Source of the DNA: DATDIC01 sp963777625
GTDB lineage: Bacteria > Pseudomonadota > Alphaproteobacteria > Acetobacterales > Acetobacteraceae
Assembly (NCBI GenBank): GCA_963777625.1
Contig: CAVZRO010000024.1
Span: 1-64,000, forward strand
Reading direction: 5' to 3'
Length of the DNA stretch: 64,000 bases
Within the stretch, counting starts at the first letter, position 1, and every line of letters begins with the position of its first letter. A program made the position numbers and the translations under genes. The notes beneath the pieces were generated by a model. That model had not been told where the DNA came from, ran no database searches, and worked only from the letters and a program-made list of their open reading frames with translations. Positions 25,659 through 33,092 of the stretch are shown here, one piece after another.

Positions 25659-27395
25659 ATGGCAGCATCCGCCACCGCCCGGACACTGGAACCCAGCGAC
25701 CACTTCCAAGGCGATACATTCGCCGCTCTGCTGGATGAAACTCTCGGGCGAGATTCCAGCTTCGACGGCTCGGTCGTCACCGGCCGAGTGCTCCGGCTCG
25801 ATCCCGAATTCGTCGTCGTCGATGTCGGGCTGAAATCCGAAGGTCGCGTTGCGCTGAAGGAATTCGGCCCTCCCGGCAGCAAACCCGAACTACAGCCCGG
25901 TGACCTGATCGATCTGTACGTCGAACGGTACGAGGACCGCGACGGCTCGATCGTCCTGTCGCGCGAAAAGGCACGCCGCGAGGAAGCCTGGACCAGCCTG
26001 GAAAAGGCGTTCGAGACCAGTCAGCGCGTCACCGGTACCATCTATGGCCGGGTGAAGGGCGGCTTCACCGTCGATCTGGGCGGCGCGGTCGCATTCCTGC
26101 CGGGCAGCCAGGTCGATATCCGCCCGGTGCGTGACGTAACGCCGCTGATGAACACGCCGCAGCCGTTCCAGATCCTCAAGATGGACCGCGCGCGTGGCAA
26201 TATCGTGGTGTCGCGCCGAGCGGTGCTGGAAGAAACCCGTGCCGAGCAGCGCAGCGAGCTGATCCAGGGCCTCAAGGAAGGCCAGATCCTCGATGGCGTG
26301 GTGAAGAACATCACCGATTACGGCGCGTTCGTCGATCTCGGCGGCGTCGATGGGTTGTTGCACGTCACCGACATCGCCTGGCGGCGCATCAACCACCCGT
26401 CCGAGGCGTTGCAGATCGGCCAGCAGGTCAAGGTGCAGGTGATCCGGTTCAACCCGGAGACGCAGCGCATCAGCCTGGGCATGAAACAGCTCGAAGCCGA
26501 TCCGTGGGAAGGCGTGGCGGCGAAATACCCGCCGGGAGCCAAATATACCGGCCGCGTCACCAACATCACCGACTACGGCGCCTTCGTGGAGCTGGAGCCC
26601 GGGGTCGAAGGCCTCGTGCACGTCTCCGAAATGTCCTGGACCAAGAAGAACGTTCATCCCGGCAAGATCGTCTCCACCAGCCAGGAGGTGGAGGTCATGG
26701 TGCTGGACGTGGATGCCGGCAAGCGGCGCATCTCGCTCGGGCTCAAGCAGGTGCAGCGCAATCCGTGGGAGCAGTTTGTGGACGAGCACCCGATCGGCTC
26801 CGTGGTCGAGGGTGAGATCCGCAACATCACGGAATTCGGCCTGTTCATCGGCCTGTCGATAGATATCGACGGCATGATCCACATGTCCGACATCTCCTGG
26901 GACGAGCCAGGGGAACTGGCAATCGCCAAATACAACAAGGGCGACGTGGTGAAGGCCAAGGTGCTCGACGTCGATGTGGAGAAGGAACGCATCAGCCTCG
27001 GCATCAAGCAGCTCAAGGACGATCCGGCGGCGGCTGCACTGGAAGGCATCCACAAGGGCACCGTCGTCACCTGCGTCGTCACCGCGGTGCAGTCGAACGG
27101 CATCGAGGTGAAGATCGGCGACGTGCTGACCGGGTTCATCCGCCGGTCGGAACTGGCGCGCGACAAGTCGGACCAGCGGCCGGACCGGTTCGCGGTGGGC
27201 GAGAAGGTGGACGCGAAGATCACCGCGGTGGACCGCTCGGCACGCAAGCTCCAGCTCACGATCAAGGGCAAGGAGGTCGAGGAAGAGAAGCAGGCGATGG
27301 CGGAATACGGCTCGTCCGATTCCGGCGCATCGCTGGGCGACATCCTTGGCGCGGCGATCCGGCGGCGCAATCAGCAGGCGCAGACAGAGCAGTGA
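25659..27395 (+). CDS. rpsA: 30S ribosomal protein S1
   Basis: S1 binds mRNA to the 30S subunit. The 578-residue product consists of six OB-fold S1 repeats; the central four are the most regular, with NITDYGAFVDL and NITDYGAFVEL in repeats three and four and NITEFGLFIGL in repeat five. The acidic-basic tail ends RRRNQQAQTEQ. I start at ATG 25659, which places the first S1 repeat at the usual distance; in-frame ATGs at 25623 and 25632 would add 9 to 12 residues. A perfect 26-base palindrome follows 22 bases after the stop. Confidence 0.95.
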   Translation: MAASATARTLEPSDHFQGDTFAALLDETLGRDSSFDGSVVTGRVLRLDPEFVVVDVGLKSEGRVALKEFGPPGSKPELQPGDLIDLYVERYEDRDGSIVLSREKARREEAWTSLEKAFETSQRVTGTIYGRVKGGFTVDLGGAVAFLPGSQVDIRPVRDVTPLMNTPQPFQILKMDRARGNIVVSRRAVLEETRAEQRSELIQGLKEGQILDGVVKNITDYGAFVDLGGVDGLLHVTDIAWRRINHPSEALQIGQQVKVQVIRFNPETQRISLGMKQLEADPWEGVAAKYPPGAKYTGRVTNITDYGAFVELEPGVEGLVHVSEMSWTKKNVHPGKIVSTSQEVEVMVLDVDAGKRRISLGLKQVQRNPWEQFVDEHPIGSVVEGEIRNITEFGLFIGLSIDIDGMIHMSDISWDEPGELAIAKYNKGDVVKAKVLDVDVEKERISLGIKQLKDDPAAAALEGIHKGTVVTCVVTAVQSNGIEVKIGDVLTGFIRRSELARDKSDQRPDRFAVGEKVDAKITAVDRSARKLQLTIKGKEVEEEKQAMAEYGSSDSGASLGDILGAAIRRRNQQAQTEQ

Positions 27396-27417
27396 TCGAG
27401 CGGAGGGATCGACGGCG

Positions 27418-27443
27418 GGATCGGTGGCGCGCGCCACCGATCC
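27418..27443. terminator. Perfect 26-base palindrome after rpsA
   Basis: The sequence reads GGATCGGTGGCGC followed by its exact reverse complement, so it could form a 13-bp stem or, as RNA, a stem with a small loop. It lies between rpsA and sppA. There is no run of T after it, so it is either an unusual terminator for this GC-rich genome or a processing or attenuation hairpin. Confidence 0.5.
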
Positions 27444-27463
27444 TGATCATCGGTCACTGATAG

Positions 27464-28387
27464 CTGTCGCTGGAAACCGACCTGCTGATCGATCGGCGCC
27501 GCCTCAAGCGCCACCTGGTGTTCTGGCGCGTGTTGACCGTTCTGGTCGTGGTGGTCGCCGTTCTGGTGGGCCTGCGCGGCCACGGCCTGCTCGGCGGCGG
27601 TGCCTACGTTGCCCGCGTGTCGGTGAACGGCATCATCACGGACGACCCGAAGCTGGTCGAAGTCGTCCGCAAGCTCGGCGATCAGCGGTCCGTGCGTGCG
27701 GTGCTGCTGGCGATCGACAGTCCCGGCGGCAGCGTGGGCGGCGGCGAGGCACTGCACGACGCGATTGTCGCCGTCGCAGCGAAAAAGCCGGTGGTCGCGG
27801 TGATGGGCGGGCTCGCCGCCTCGGCGGGGTACATGATCGCCGTGCCGGCCACCCGGATTTTCGCCCGGCAGGGCACGCTGACCGGCTCCATCGGCGTGTT
27901 CCTGCAATCCGCCGATGTTTCGGGGCTGCTGGGCAAGCTCGGCATTACGGCCGAGGTGATCAAGTCCGGCCCGCTGAAAGACGAGCCGAGCATCGTGGCG
28001 CCGCTGTCACCGGAGGGGCGGGACATGCTGCAGGGGCTGGTGATGAATCTGTATGACCAGTTCGTCGCGATGGTGGCCAGCGGACGGCACATGGATCCCG
28101 CCAAGGTGCGCCAGTTGGCCGACGGGCGGCCGTACACGGGACAGCAGGCGTTGCAGCTCGGGCTGATCGATGCGATCGGCGGCGAGCGCGAAGCGCGGGC
28201 GTGGCTGGCGTCGGCGAAGAACGTTTCCGCCAATCTGCCGGTGCGGGATGTCTCCACCGAAGGGTTCGCCGCGCGGGCGATTTACGGCAGTCTTGGCCGG
28301 ATGCTTGATGGTTTTTGGAAAACCGTTGTTTCACAATGGGTTACTGTTGACCTTCCACAGGCTCTCTGGCAACGTTCCGGCGGTTGA
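27464..28387 (+). CDS. sppA: Signal peptide peptidase SppA-type serine protease
   Basis: A membrane-bound S49 peptidase with a Ser/Lys dyad that degrades cleaved signal peptides. A single hydrophobic segment (VLTVLVVVVAVLVGL) anchors the N-terminus. Visible regions are AIDSPGGSVGG, the nucleophile serine in GGLAASAGYM, GSIGV and the lysine in VIKSGPLKD. The short one-domain form is usual in alphaproteobacteria. An in-frame TAG at 27461 is followed by CTG TCG CTG GAA ACC GAC, which encodes the family-like N-terminus SLETDLLIDRRRLKR, so a CTG start at 27464 is my preferred reading. The conventional alternative is GTG 27518, which would lose that cytoplasmic segment. Confidence 0.85.
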   Translation: MSLETDLLIDRRRLKRHLVFWRVLTVLVVVVAVLVGLRGHGLLGGGAYVARVSVNGIITDDPKLVEVVRKLGDQRSVRAVLLAIDSPGGSVGGGEALHDAIVAVAAKKPVVAVMGGLAASAGYMIAVPATRIFARQGTLTGSIGVFLQSADVSGLLGKLGITAEVIKSGPLKDEPSIVAPLSPEGRDMLQGLVMNLYDQFVAMVASGRHMDPAKVRQLADGRPYTGQQALQLGLIDAIGGEREARAWLASAKNVSANLPVRDVSTEGFAARAIYGSLGRMLDGFWKTVVSQWVTVDLPQALWQRSGG

Positions 28388-28429
28388 ACTGTCGGGAAAA
28401 GGAGCCGGGCTGCTACCCCGGCGCGCAGG

Positions 28430-28750
28430 ATGACGAAATCCGAGCTGATCGGCGAGCTGGCCGAGGCCAATCCGCATTTGCGTGCCGCCGATGTCGAGGT
28501 GATCGTGGCGACGATCTTCGATGAGATCAGCCGCGCCCTCGCCCGTGGCGAACGGGTGGAGCTGCGTGGCTTCGGCGCCTTCACGGTGAAGCGGCGCAGC
28601 GCCCGGACCGGACGCAATCCGCGCACCGGAGAGGCGGTTCCGGTCGACGAGAAGGCGGTGCCGTTCTTCAAAGCCGGCAAGGAGCTGCGGGAGCGGGTCA
28701 ATCATGGCCAGCCGGCCTCACGCGGCCCCGCTCGACGCGCCACCGCCTGA
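28430..28750 (+). CDS. ihfB: Integration host factor beta subunit
   Basis: IHF-beta is half of the heterodimer that sharply bends DNA. The 106-residue protein begins MTKSELIGELA and has the DNA-arm region GFGAFTVKRRSARTGRNPRTGE, with the intercalating proline in its place, then VPFFKAGKELRERVN. The C-terminal tail of about ten residues beyond the usual end (QPASRGPARRATA) is basic and probably disordered. It sits in the typical rpsA-sppA-ihfB-lapA order. Confidence 0.95.
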   Translation: MTKSELIGELAEANPHLRAADVEVIVATIFDEISRALARGERVELRGFGAFTVKRRSARTGRNPRTGEAVPVDEKAVPFFKAGKELRERVNHGQPASRGPARRATA

Positions 28751-28757
28751 GCCGCAA

Positions 28758-29060
28758 ATGCGCTTGCTCATCGCCACTCCGTTCCTGTTGCTGCTGGTGC
28801 TGTTCGCGCTGTCCAACCGGCAGCCGGTCGCGATCGGCTTGTGGCCGACCGATCTGACCTGGCAGGTGCCGTTATCGATCGCCATGCTGATCGCGGCGGG
28901 CCTGGCCTTCCTGCTCGGGGCGCTACTGGTTTGGATCTCGGAGCTGGGGCAGCGTCGGCGGGCACGGCGGGCGGAGGCGACTGTCCAGATGCTGGAGGAG
29001 CAGGTGCGCGGCTTGCAGGCGCGACTTGGCGCGGCACCATTGCCACCGCCGGTGTCCTGA
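28758..29060 (+). CDS. lapA: LapA-domain (DUF1049) small membrane protein
   Basis: A 100-residue protein with two hydrophobic segments (about 3-20 and 38-60) followed by a charged amphipathic helix, the LapA/YciS layout linked in enterics to lipopolysaccharide control. I start at ATG 28758, eight bases after the ihfB stop; an in-frame ATG at 28704 would overlap ihfB by 47 bases and add a proline-rich leader. The TGA directly abuts the ATG of the pyrF remnant. Confidence 0.8.
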   Translation: MRLLIATPFLLLLVLFALSNRQPVAIGLWPTDLTWQVPLSIAMLIAAGLAFLLGALLVWISELGQRRRARRAEATVQMLEEQVRGLQARLGAAPLPPPVS

Positions 29061-29156
29061 ATGTCGGAACGGCTGATCGTTGCACTGGATGCTGGTGACC
29101 TGTCGGCGGCGGCCTGGACCGCGGCGGCCGCCGCCATCGCGGCTTCGATCGCATGA
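29061..29156 (+). pseudogene. pyrF: Orotidine 5'-phosphate decarboxylase, internally deleted remnant
   Basis: This 31-codon frame reads MSERLIVALDAGDLSAAA and then WTAAAAAIAASIA. The first ten residues are the beta-1 strand of PyrF (LIVALD with the substrate-site aspartate), and the last dozen resemble the alanine-rich C-terminal helix of alphaproteobacterial PyrF. About 200 codons appear to be missing in frame. Position supports this: pyrF usually lies between lapA and trpF in related genomes. Both junctions keep tight coupling, with the start abutting the lapA stop and the TGA overlapping the trpF ATG. It has no decarboxylase function; it may persist as a coupling leader peptide. Confidence 0.68.
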
Positions 29157-29782
29157 GCGTGCGGGTCAAAATCTGCGGGATCAACGACGCCGCCGGCTTC
29201 GATGCCGCGATCGAAGCAGGGGCGGACTGGGTCGGGTTCGTGTTTTTCCGGCCCTCGCCACGGTGGGTCTCGCCGGAGGGCGCGGCGGCGCTATCCGGCC
29301 GCATGGCTGGAGGGCCCGGACGCGTCGGCCTGTTCGTGGAACCGACCGATGCGGAGGTGGCGGAGGTGCTGGCCGACGTACGGCTGGGCGCCTTGCAGCT
29401 CTATGTCACGCCGGAGCGGGCCGACGCCTTGCGGACCCGGTTCGGGCTGCCGGTATGGCGGGCGGTGGGTATTGGCTCGGCGATCGACCTGCCGGAACAG
29501 GCAGGGCTGGCCGAGCGGCTGGTGATTGAAGCGAAGCCGCCGGACCGTGCCACACGCCCCGGTGGGAATGCGGCGCGCTTCGACTGGTCGGTGCTGCGCG
29601 GCTGGCGCGCGCCGGTGCCGTGGACGCTGGCAGGAGGGTTGTCGCCGGACAACGTGGCGGAGGCGATCCGGGCCACTGGGGCGACGGCGGTAGATGTGTC
29701 CTCAGGGGTCGAGCGGGCGCCCGGGTTCAAGGACCCGACGCTGATCCGCGCCTTCGCAGCGGCGGCGCACGCCGCCGCCTGA
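29153..29782 (+). CDS. trpF: Phosphoribosylanthranilate isomerase
   Basis: The third-stage enzyme of tryptophan synthesis, a TIM-barrel isomerase. The 209-residue protein begins with KICG (6-9, catalytic cysteine), then GADWVGFVFFRPSPRWV, the GLFV strand, LAGGLSPDNV and the phosphate-binding AVDVSSGVERAPGFKD. The usual LQLHG motif reads LQLYV here, a conservative-looking change. trpB and trpA, which commonly follow trpF, are not present downstream. Confidence 0.94.
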   Translation: MSVRVKICGINDAAGFDAAIEAGADWVGFVFFRPSPRWVSPEGAAALSGRMAGGPGRVGLFVEPTDAEVAEVLADVRLGALQLYVTPERADALRTRFGLPVWRAVGIGSAIDLPEQAGLAERLVIEAKPPDRATRPGGNAARFDWSVLRGWRAPVPWTLAGGLSPDNVAEAIRATGATAVDVSSGVERAPGFKDPTLIRAFAAAAHAAA

Positions 29783-29875
29783 CTCCGGGGAGACGATTCA
29801 TCGAGAACCGGCTTTCGGGCTTGATGACCCGTGGCCCGGTGGGTTTTAATTGCCGAAACAAGACGACAAGCGGTG

Positions 29876-31811
29876 ATGGGAATGCTGTCGATTGCCCGGG
29901 CTTTTGCACTCTGCGCCATGGCCGCGGTCACCATGTCCCTCGCGCCGGCGCCGACAACCCCGCGATCCCCGCTTTGCACCAATCCCTCGCTGCGTTCACC
30001 CGCGCGCCTCACCCGGATCGCGGAGCTGCGGGCCGGCATGCCGGCGCCGATCGGTACTGGTCCAGGCCACGGCGCCGGCTGCCGCGTCGGGGCAGCAAGC
30101 GGTCCAGGAGGGGCGGGTCGTCTATCGCAAGTGCCAGGCCTGCCACTCGCTGGATCCGGGCCGCACCCTGATCGGCCCTAGCCTCGCCGGAGTGATCGGC
30201 CGCCACGCCGGCAGCGTGGCTGGCTTCCCGTACTCGGCGGCAATGAAAAACGCGAACATCGTCTGGGACGCGCAGACGCTGGACGTGTACCTGATGTCAC
30301 CTCAGAAGGACGTGCCGGGGAACCGCATGCCGTTCCCTGGGCTGAACTCGGCGACCGATCGGGCCGACGTGATCGCGTTCCTGAGCGCGCAGGGCGGTCA
30401 GCCGCCGGCGCCATCCCAAGGGGCGAATCCTCCTGCCGCGCCGCCCCGGACGGCCAATGCGACCCGTCGCGCCGCCGACACCGCTCCCGCCGCACGGCCG
30501 CCAGCAGCCGCGCCGTCCGCCGCTGCCCCGGCGGGGATGACGCCAGAGGTGCACTACATGCTGCGCAGCGGCATCGCCGACGGTCGAATGGTATTCATCG
30601 GCGTGGGTGGCCCGATCGACGGACAGGTCAATCCGACATTGACGGCCGCCTCCGGCGAAACGGTGCAGTTAACCCTCCTGAACGGGGAAGGCGCCGAGCA
30701 CGACATCGTCTTTCCCTCGCAGAATATACGATCGGCGCGCGTAACCGGGCGGGGCGCCAGCGCCACCGTCGCATTCGCCGCCGGCGCGGCCGGCGACTTC
30801 GTCTATTTCTGCGATCTGCCCGGGCATCGCGAGGCGGGGATGGAGGGCCGGTTCGTGGTCACCCCACAGGCGCCGCCGACCCCCCTGGCGCAGGCGGATA
30901 TTTCCCACGACCCGGCCAATGTGCCCCCACCGATCGGCGCACGGCCGCCGGCGACGGTGCGGATCGATCTTGAAACCGTGGAACTGGAAGCACGCCTGGC
31001 GGACGGAACGAGCTTCACGTTCTGGACGTTCAACCGCACCGTCCCCGGTCCTTTCATCCGCGTCAGGGTCGGCGACACGGTGGAGGTGCATCTTCGCAAC
31101 GCACCCGACAGCGCGATGATGCATTCGGTCGATTTCCATGCCGCCACCGGGCCGGGCGGCGGGTCGGCCGTGCTTCAGGTGTCGCCCGGCGAGGAAAAGG
31201 TGCTGGCGTTCAAGGCGCTGGTCCCCGGCCTGTTCGTCTATCACTGCGCCACGCCGATGGTGGCCGAGCATATCGCCAACGGCATGTACGGCGCCATCCT
31301 GGTGGAACCGGAGGGCGGACTGCCGCGCGTCGACCATGAGTTTTACGTGATGCAGGGCGAGCTGTACACCGAGGGTCCGTATGGCCAGCAGGGCAGCCAG
31401 CAGTTCAACGTCGAAAAGCTGCTGGACGAACGGCCCGATTATATCGTGTTCAACGGTGCTGTCGGCGCCCTGAGCAAGCTGCATCCGCTGCACGCGAACG
31501 TGGGCGAGACCGTGCGGATATTCTTCGCCGATGGCGGACCGAATCTGACCTCGTCCTTCCACGTGATCGGAGAAATCTTCGAGAATGTGTATCAGGGCGG
31601 CTCTCTGGAGAACCCGCCCGTGCATGGACTGCAAACCGTGACGGTGCCGCCAGGCGGCAGTACGGTGGTCGAGTTCAAGCCGGAAGTCCCGGGCCAGTAT
31701 TTGCTCGTGGATCACGCCCTGGCGCGGATGGAGCGCGGCCTGGTCGGCGTGCTGCGGGTGGACGGGCCGGAAAATCCGGCGATTTATCGCGCCGTCTCGG
31801 CCGGGAAGTAA
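29876..31811 (+). CDS. nirK: Cytochrome c - cupredoxin - copper nitrite reductase fusion, frame broken near the 5' end
   Basis: The main frame encodes three electron-transfer domains. A class-I cytochrome c has CQACH at 30132-30146 and a later methionine in GNRMPFPGL. A Pro/Ala-rich linker follows, then a plastocyanin-like cupredoxin with EHDIVF and YFCDLPGHREAGMEG. The C-terminal two-domain NirK core has type-1/type-2 copper ligands in MHSVDFH, VYHCATPMVAEHIANGMYG, SSFHVIGE and LLVDHALARME. A good signal peptide (MLSIARAFALCAMAAVTMSLAPAP, from ATG 29876 or 29882) is in the preceding frame and joins only if one base is removed between about 29960 and 30065. The total span is one base over a multiple of three. 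The product should reduce nitrite to nitric oxide in the periplasm. Confidence 0.85.
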
Positions 31812-31829
31812 CCAAGCCCCGAATTACGA

Positions 31830-32471
31830 TCAGAGGTCCGATTCGCGCACCTTGGCCGGTTTTGCCGGCTTTTGCGCGGCGAGCTGACGTTTCAGGCTCT
31901 CGATTTCCGCGCGCAAGGCGGCAATCTCCGGATCGGCGGGGCTGGCGGCAGGGGCGTTGGGGTCCGGCTGGGTCGGCCGGTAGAACGGCGTGAACAGACT
32001 GAGCGCGCGTTCCATCATCGCCATGTTCTGCCGCCCGACCTCCTCGATGGTGGTGTTGCCGAACGGGAACAGCGACCCCATGGTCTTCTGCATGGCCGCG
32101 CGCATCTGGTCCTGCTGCTGGGCGAAGGCGGCCATCGACTGTTCCAGATAACGCGGCACGAGCGCCTGCATCTGGTCGCCGTAGAAGCCGATGAGCTGCC
32201 GCAGGAAGCCGGTCGGCAACAGGTTGTGCCCCTTGCCCTCTTCCTCGACGATGATCTGGGTGAGCACGCCGCGGGTGATGTCGTCTCCGCTTTTCGCATC
32301 ATAGACGACGAAATCCCGGCCCTGACGCACCATCGCGGCAAGATTGTCCAGCGTGATGTAACTGGAGCTTTCGGTGTTATAGAGACGCCGGTTGGCATAT
32401 TTTTTAACCACCACGGGTGGCATCTCCGGTGGCTGCTGCCCCCCTGCGTCGCCGCCTACGATATCTGCCAT
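31830..32471 (-). CDS. phaR: Polyhydroxyalkanoate synthesis repressor
   Basis: PhaR senses PHA granules and represses phasin and synthesis genes. The 213-residue product has the N-terminal DNA-binding domain (about 20-80, VVVKKYANRRLYNTESSSYI), then the PHB accumulation domain with GHNLLPTGFLRQLIGFYGDQM, and a C-terminal coiled coil. ATG 32471 is preceded by GAGG; an in-frame ATG would add 11 residues upstream. It converges on the nitrite reductase gene (18 bases between stops) and is divergent from the coiled-coil/PhaC-like pair. Confidence 0.93.
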   Translation of the reverse strand: MADIVGGDAGGQQPPEMPPVVVKKYANRRLYNTESSSYITLDNLAAMVRQGRDFVVYDAKSGDDITRGVLTQIIVEEEGKGHNLLPTGFLRQLIGFYGDQMQALVPRYLEQSMAAFAQQQDQMRAAMQKTMGSLFPFGNTTIEEVGRQNMAMMERALSLFTPFYRPTQPDPNAPAASPADPEIAALRAEIESLKRQLAAQKPAKPAKVRESDL

Positions 32472-32504
32472 GCTTGCCTCGGTTGTCGCACCGCAGCGTA
32501 TCAT

Positions 32505-32533
32505 ATACCCGTCTTCCTGCGGAATCCGGGTAT
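32505..32533. promoter_or_regulatory. Palindrome 1 in the phaR divergent promoter region
   Basis: An imperfect 29-base inverted repeat centred on TTCCTGCGGAA, with outer arms ATACCC and GGGTAT. It lies 34 bases upstream of the phaR start. A related palindrome lies about 70 bases away, which suggests paired operator sites. PhaR autorepression is known in other bacteria, so PhaR is a candidate binder, but that is an inference. Confidence 0.5.
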
Positions 32534-32574
32534 CGTATTGATTCGCGCGCCGCCGCCCGCCAACCCGGCGCGCG

Positions 32575-32607
32575 GTATACCGGGGTTCCTGCGGAACCTT
32601 GGTATAC
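32575..32607. promoter_or_regulatory. Palindrome 2 in the phaR divergent promoter region
   Basis: A 33-base inverted repeat with GTATACC and GGTATAC arms around GGTTCCTGCGGAACC; 13 of 15 arm positions pair. It shares the TTCCTGCGGAA core and ATACC ends with palindrome 1. It lies between phaR and the plus-strand coiled-coil gene, about 87 bases before that gene's start. Confidence 0.5.
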
Positions 32608-32693
32608 CAGGGAAACCCGCCGGTCGCGAAATCCGGGTTTTCGCGCGCCTGCCGCGGCCCATATGGTCGGGTCGGCGAGAAGGCGGATAGCGC

Positions 32694-33092
32694 ATGACCG
32701 AGACAACCGATCCGGATGGGCCGGAGCAGGCATTCGACCCGACGCAGATTGCACGCGACTGGATTACAGTGTGGCAAAGCGAGCTGGCAGCCCTGGCGAC
32801 GGACCGGGAAGCGCACGAAGCCTGGCAGGGGCTTGTGGCGCTGTGGGCGAACGCGGCCGGAACGATGCTGGAGCAGGCAGGGGGGAATGACTGGAGGAAT
32901 GACCGAGCGAACCGACGCGCCCGGCCCACTGAAACGCCGCGGTCCTCGGCCGCTGCTGCTGCACCTGACCCTCGCGATGCTGAGATCGAGCGGTTGTCGG
33001 AGCGAGTGGCTGAACTCGAGCGGCGAATTGCCGAGCTGGAACCTCGCGCCCGGCGCAGAGTGCGTCGCAGCGCTGCTGCGGGGCGCGGGTGA
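32694..33092 (+). CDS. Coiled-coil protein upstream of the PhaC-like hydrolase
   Basis: A 132-residue acidic-to-basic protein. The first half (FDPTQIARDWITVWQSELAA) is helical and reminiscent of PHA-granule-associated or PhaE-like proteins. A Pro/Ala-rich linker follows, then regular heptads (IERLSERVAELERRIAELE) predict a coiled coil. Its last 194 bases overlap the next gene in another frame. Both frames look protein-like, so this seems a true overlap. The function is not established; the location next to phaR suggests a granule role. Confidence 0.62.
   Translation: MTETTDPDGPEQAFDPTQIARDWITVWQSELAALATDREAHEAWQGLVALWANAAGTMLEQAGGNDWRNDRANRRARPTETPRSSAAAAAPDPRDAEIERLSERVAELERRIAELEPRARRRVRRSAAAGRG

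Noticed and set aside
25890..27437. A 515-codon minus-strand frame opposite rpsA
   Set aside because: It mirrors the S1 repeats codon by codon and has no independent signal for translation.
29831..29881. TTG-N6-CAA (TTGCCGAAACAA) upstream of nirK as an FNR/NNR site
   Set aside because: FNR-type boxes need eight bases between TTG and CAA; here there are six, and the flanking bases do not match.
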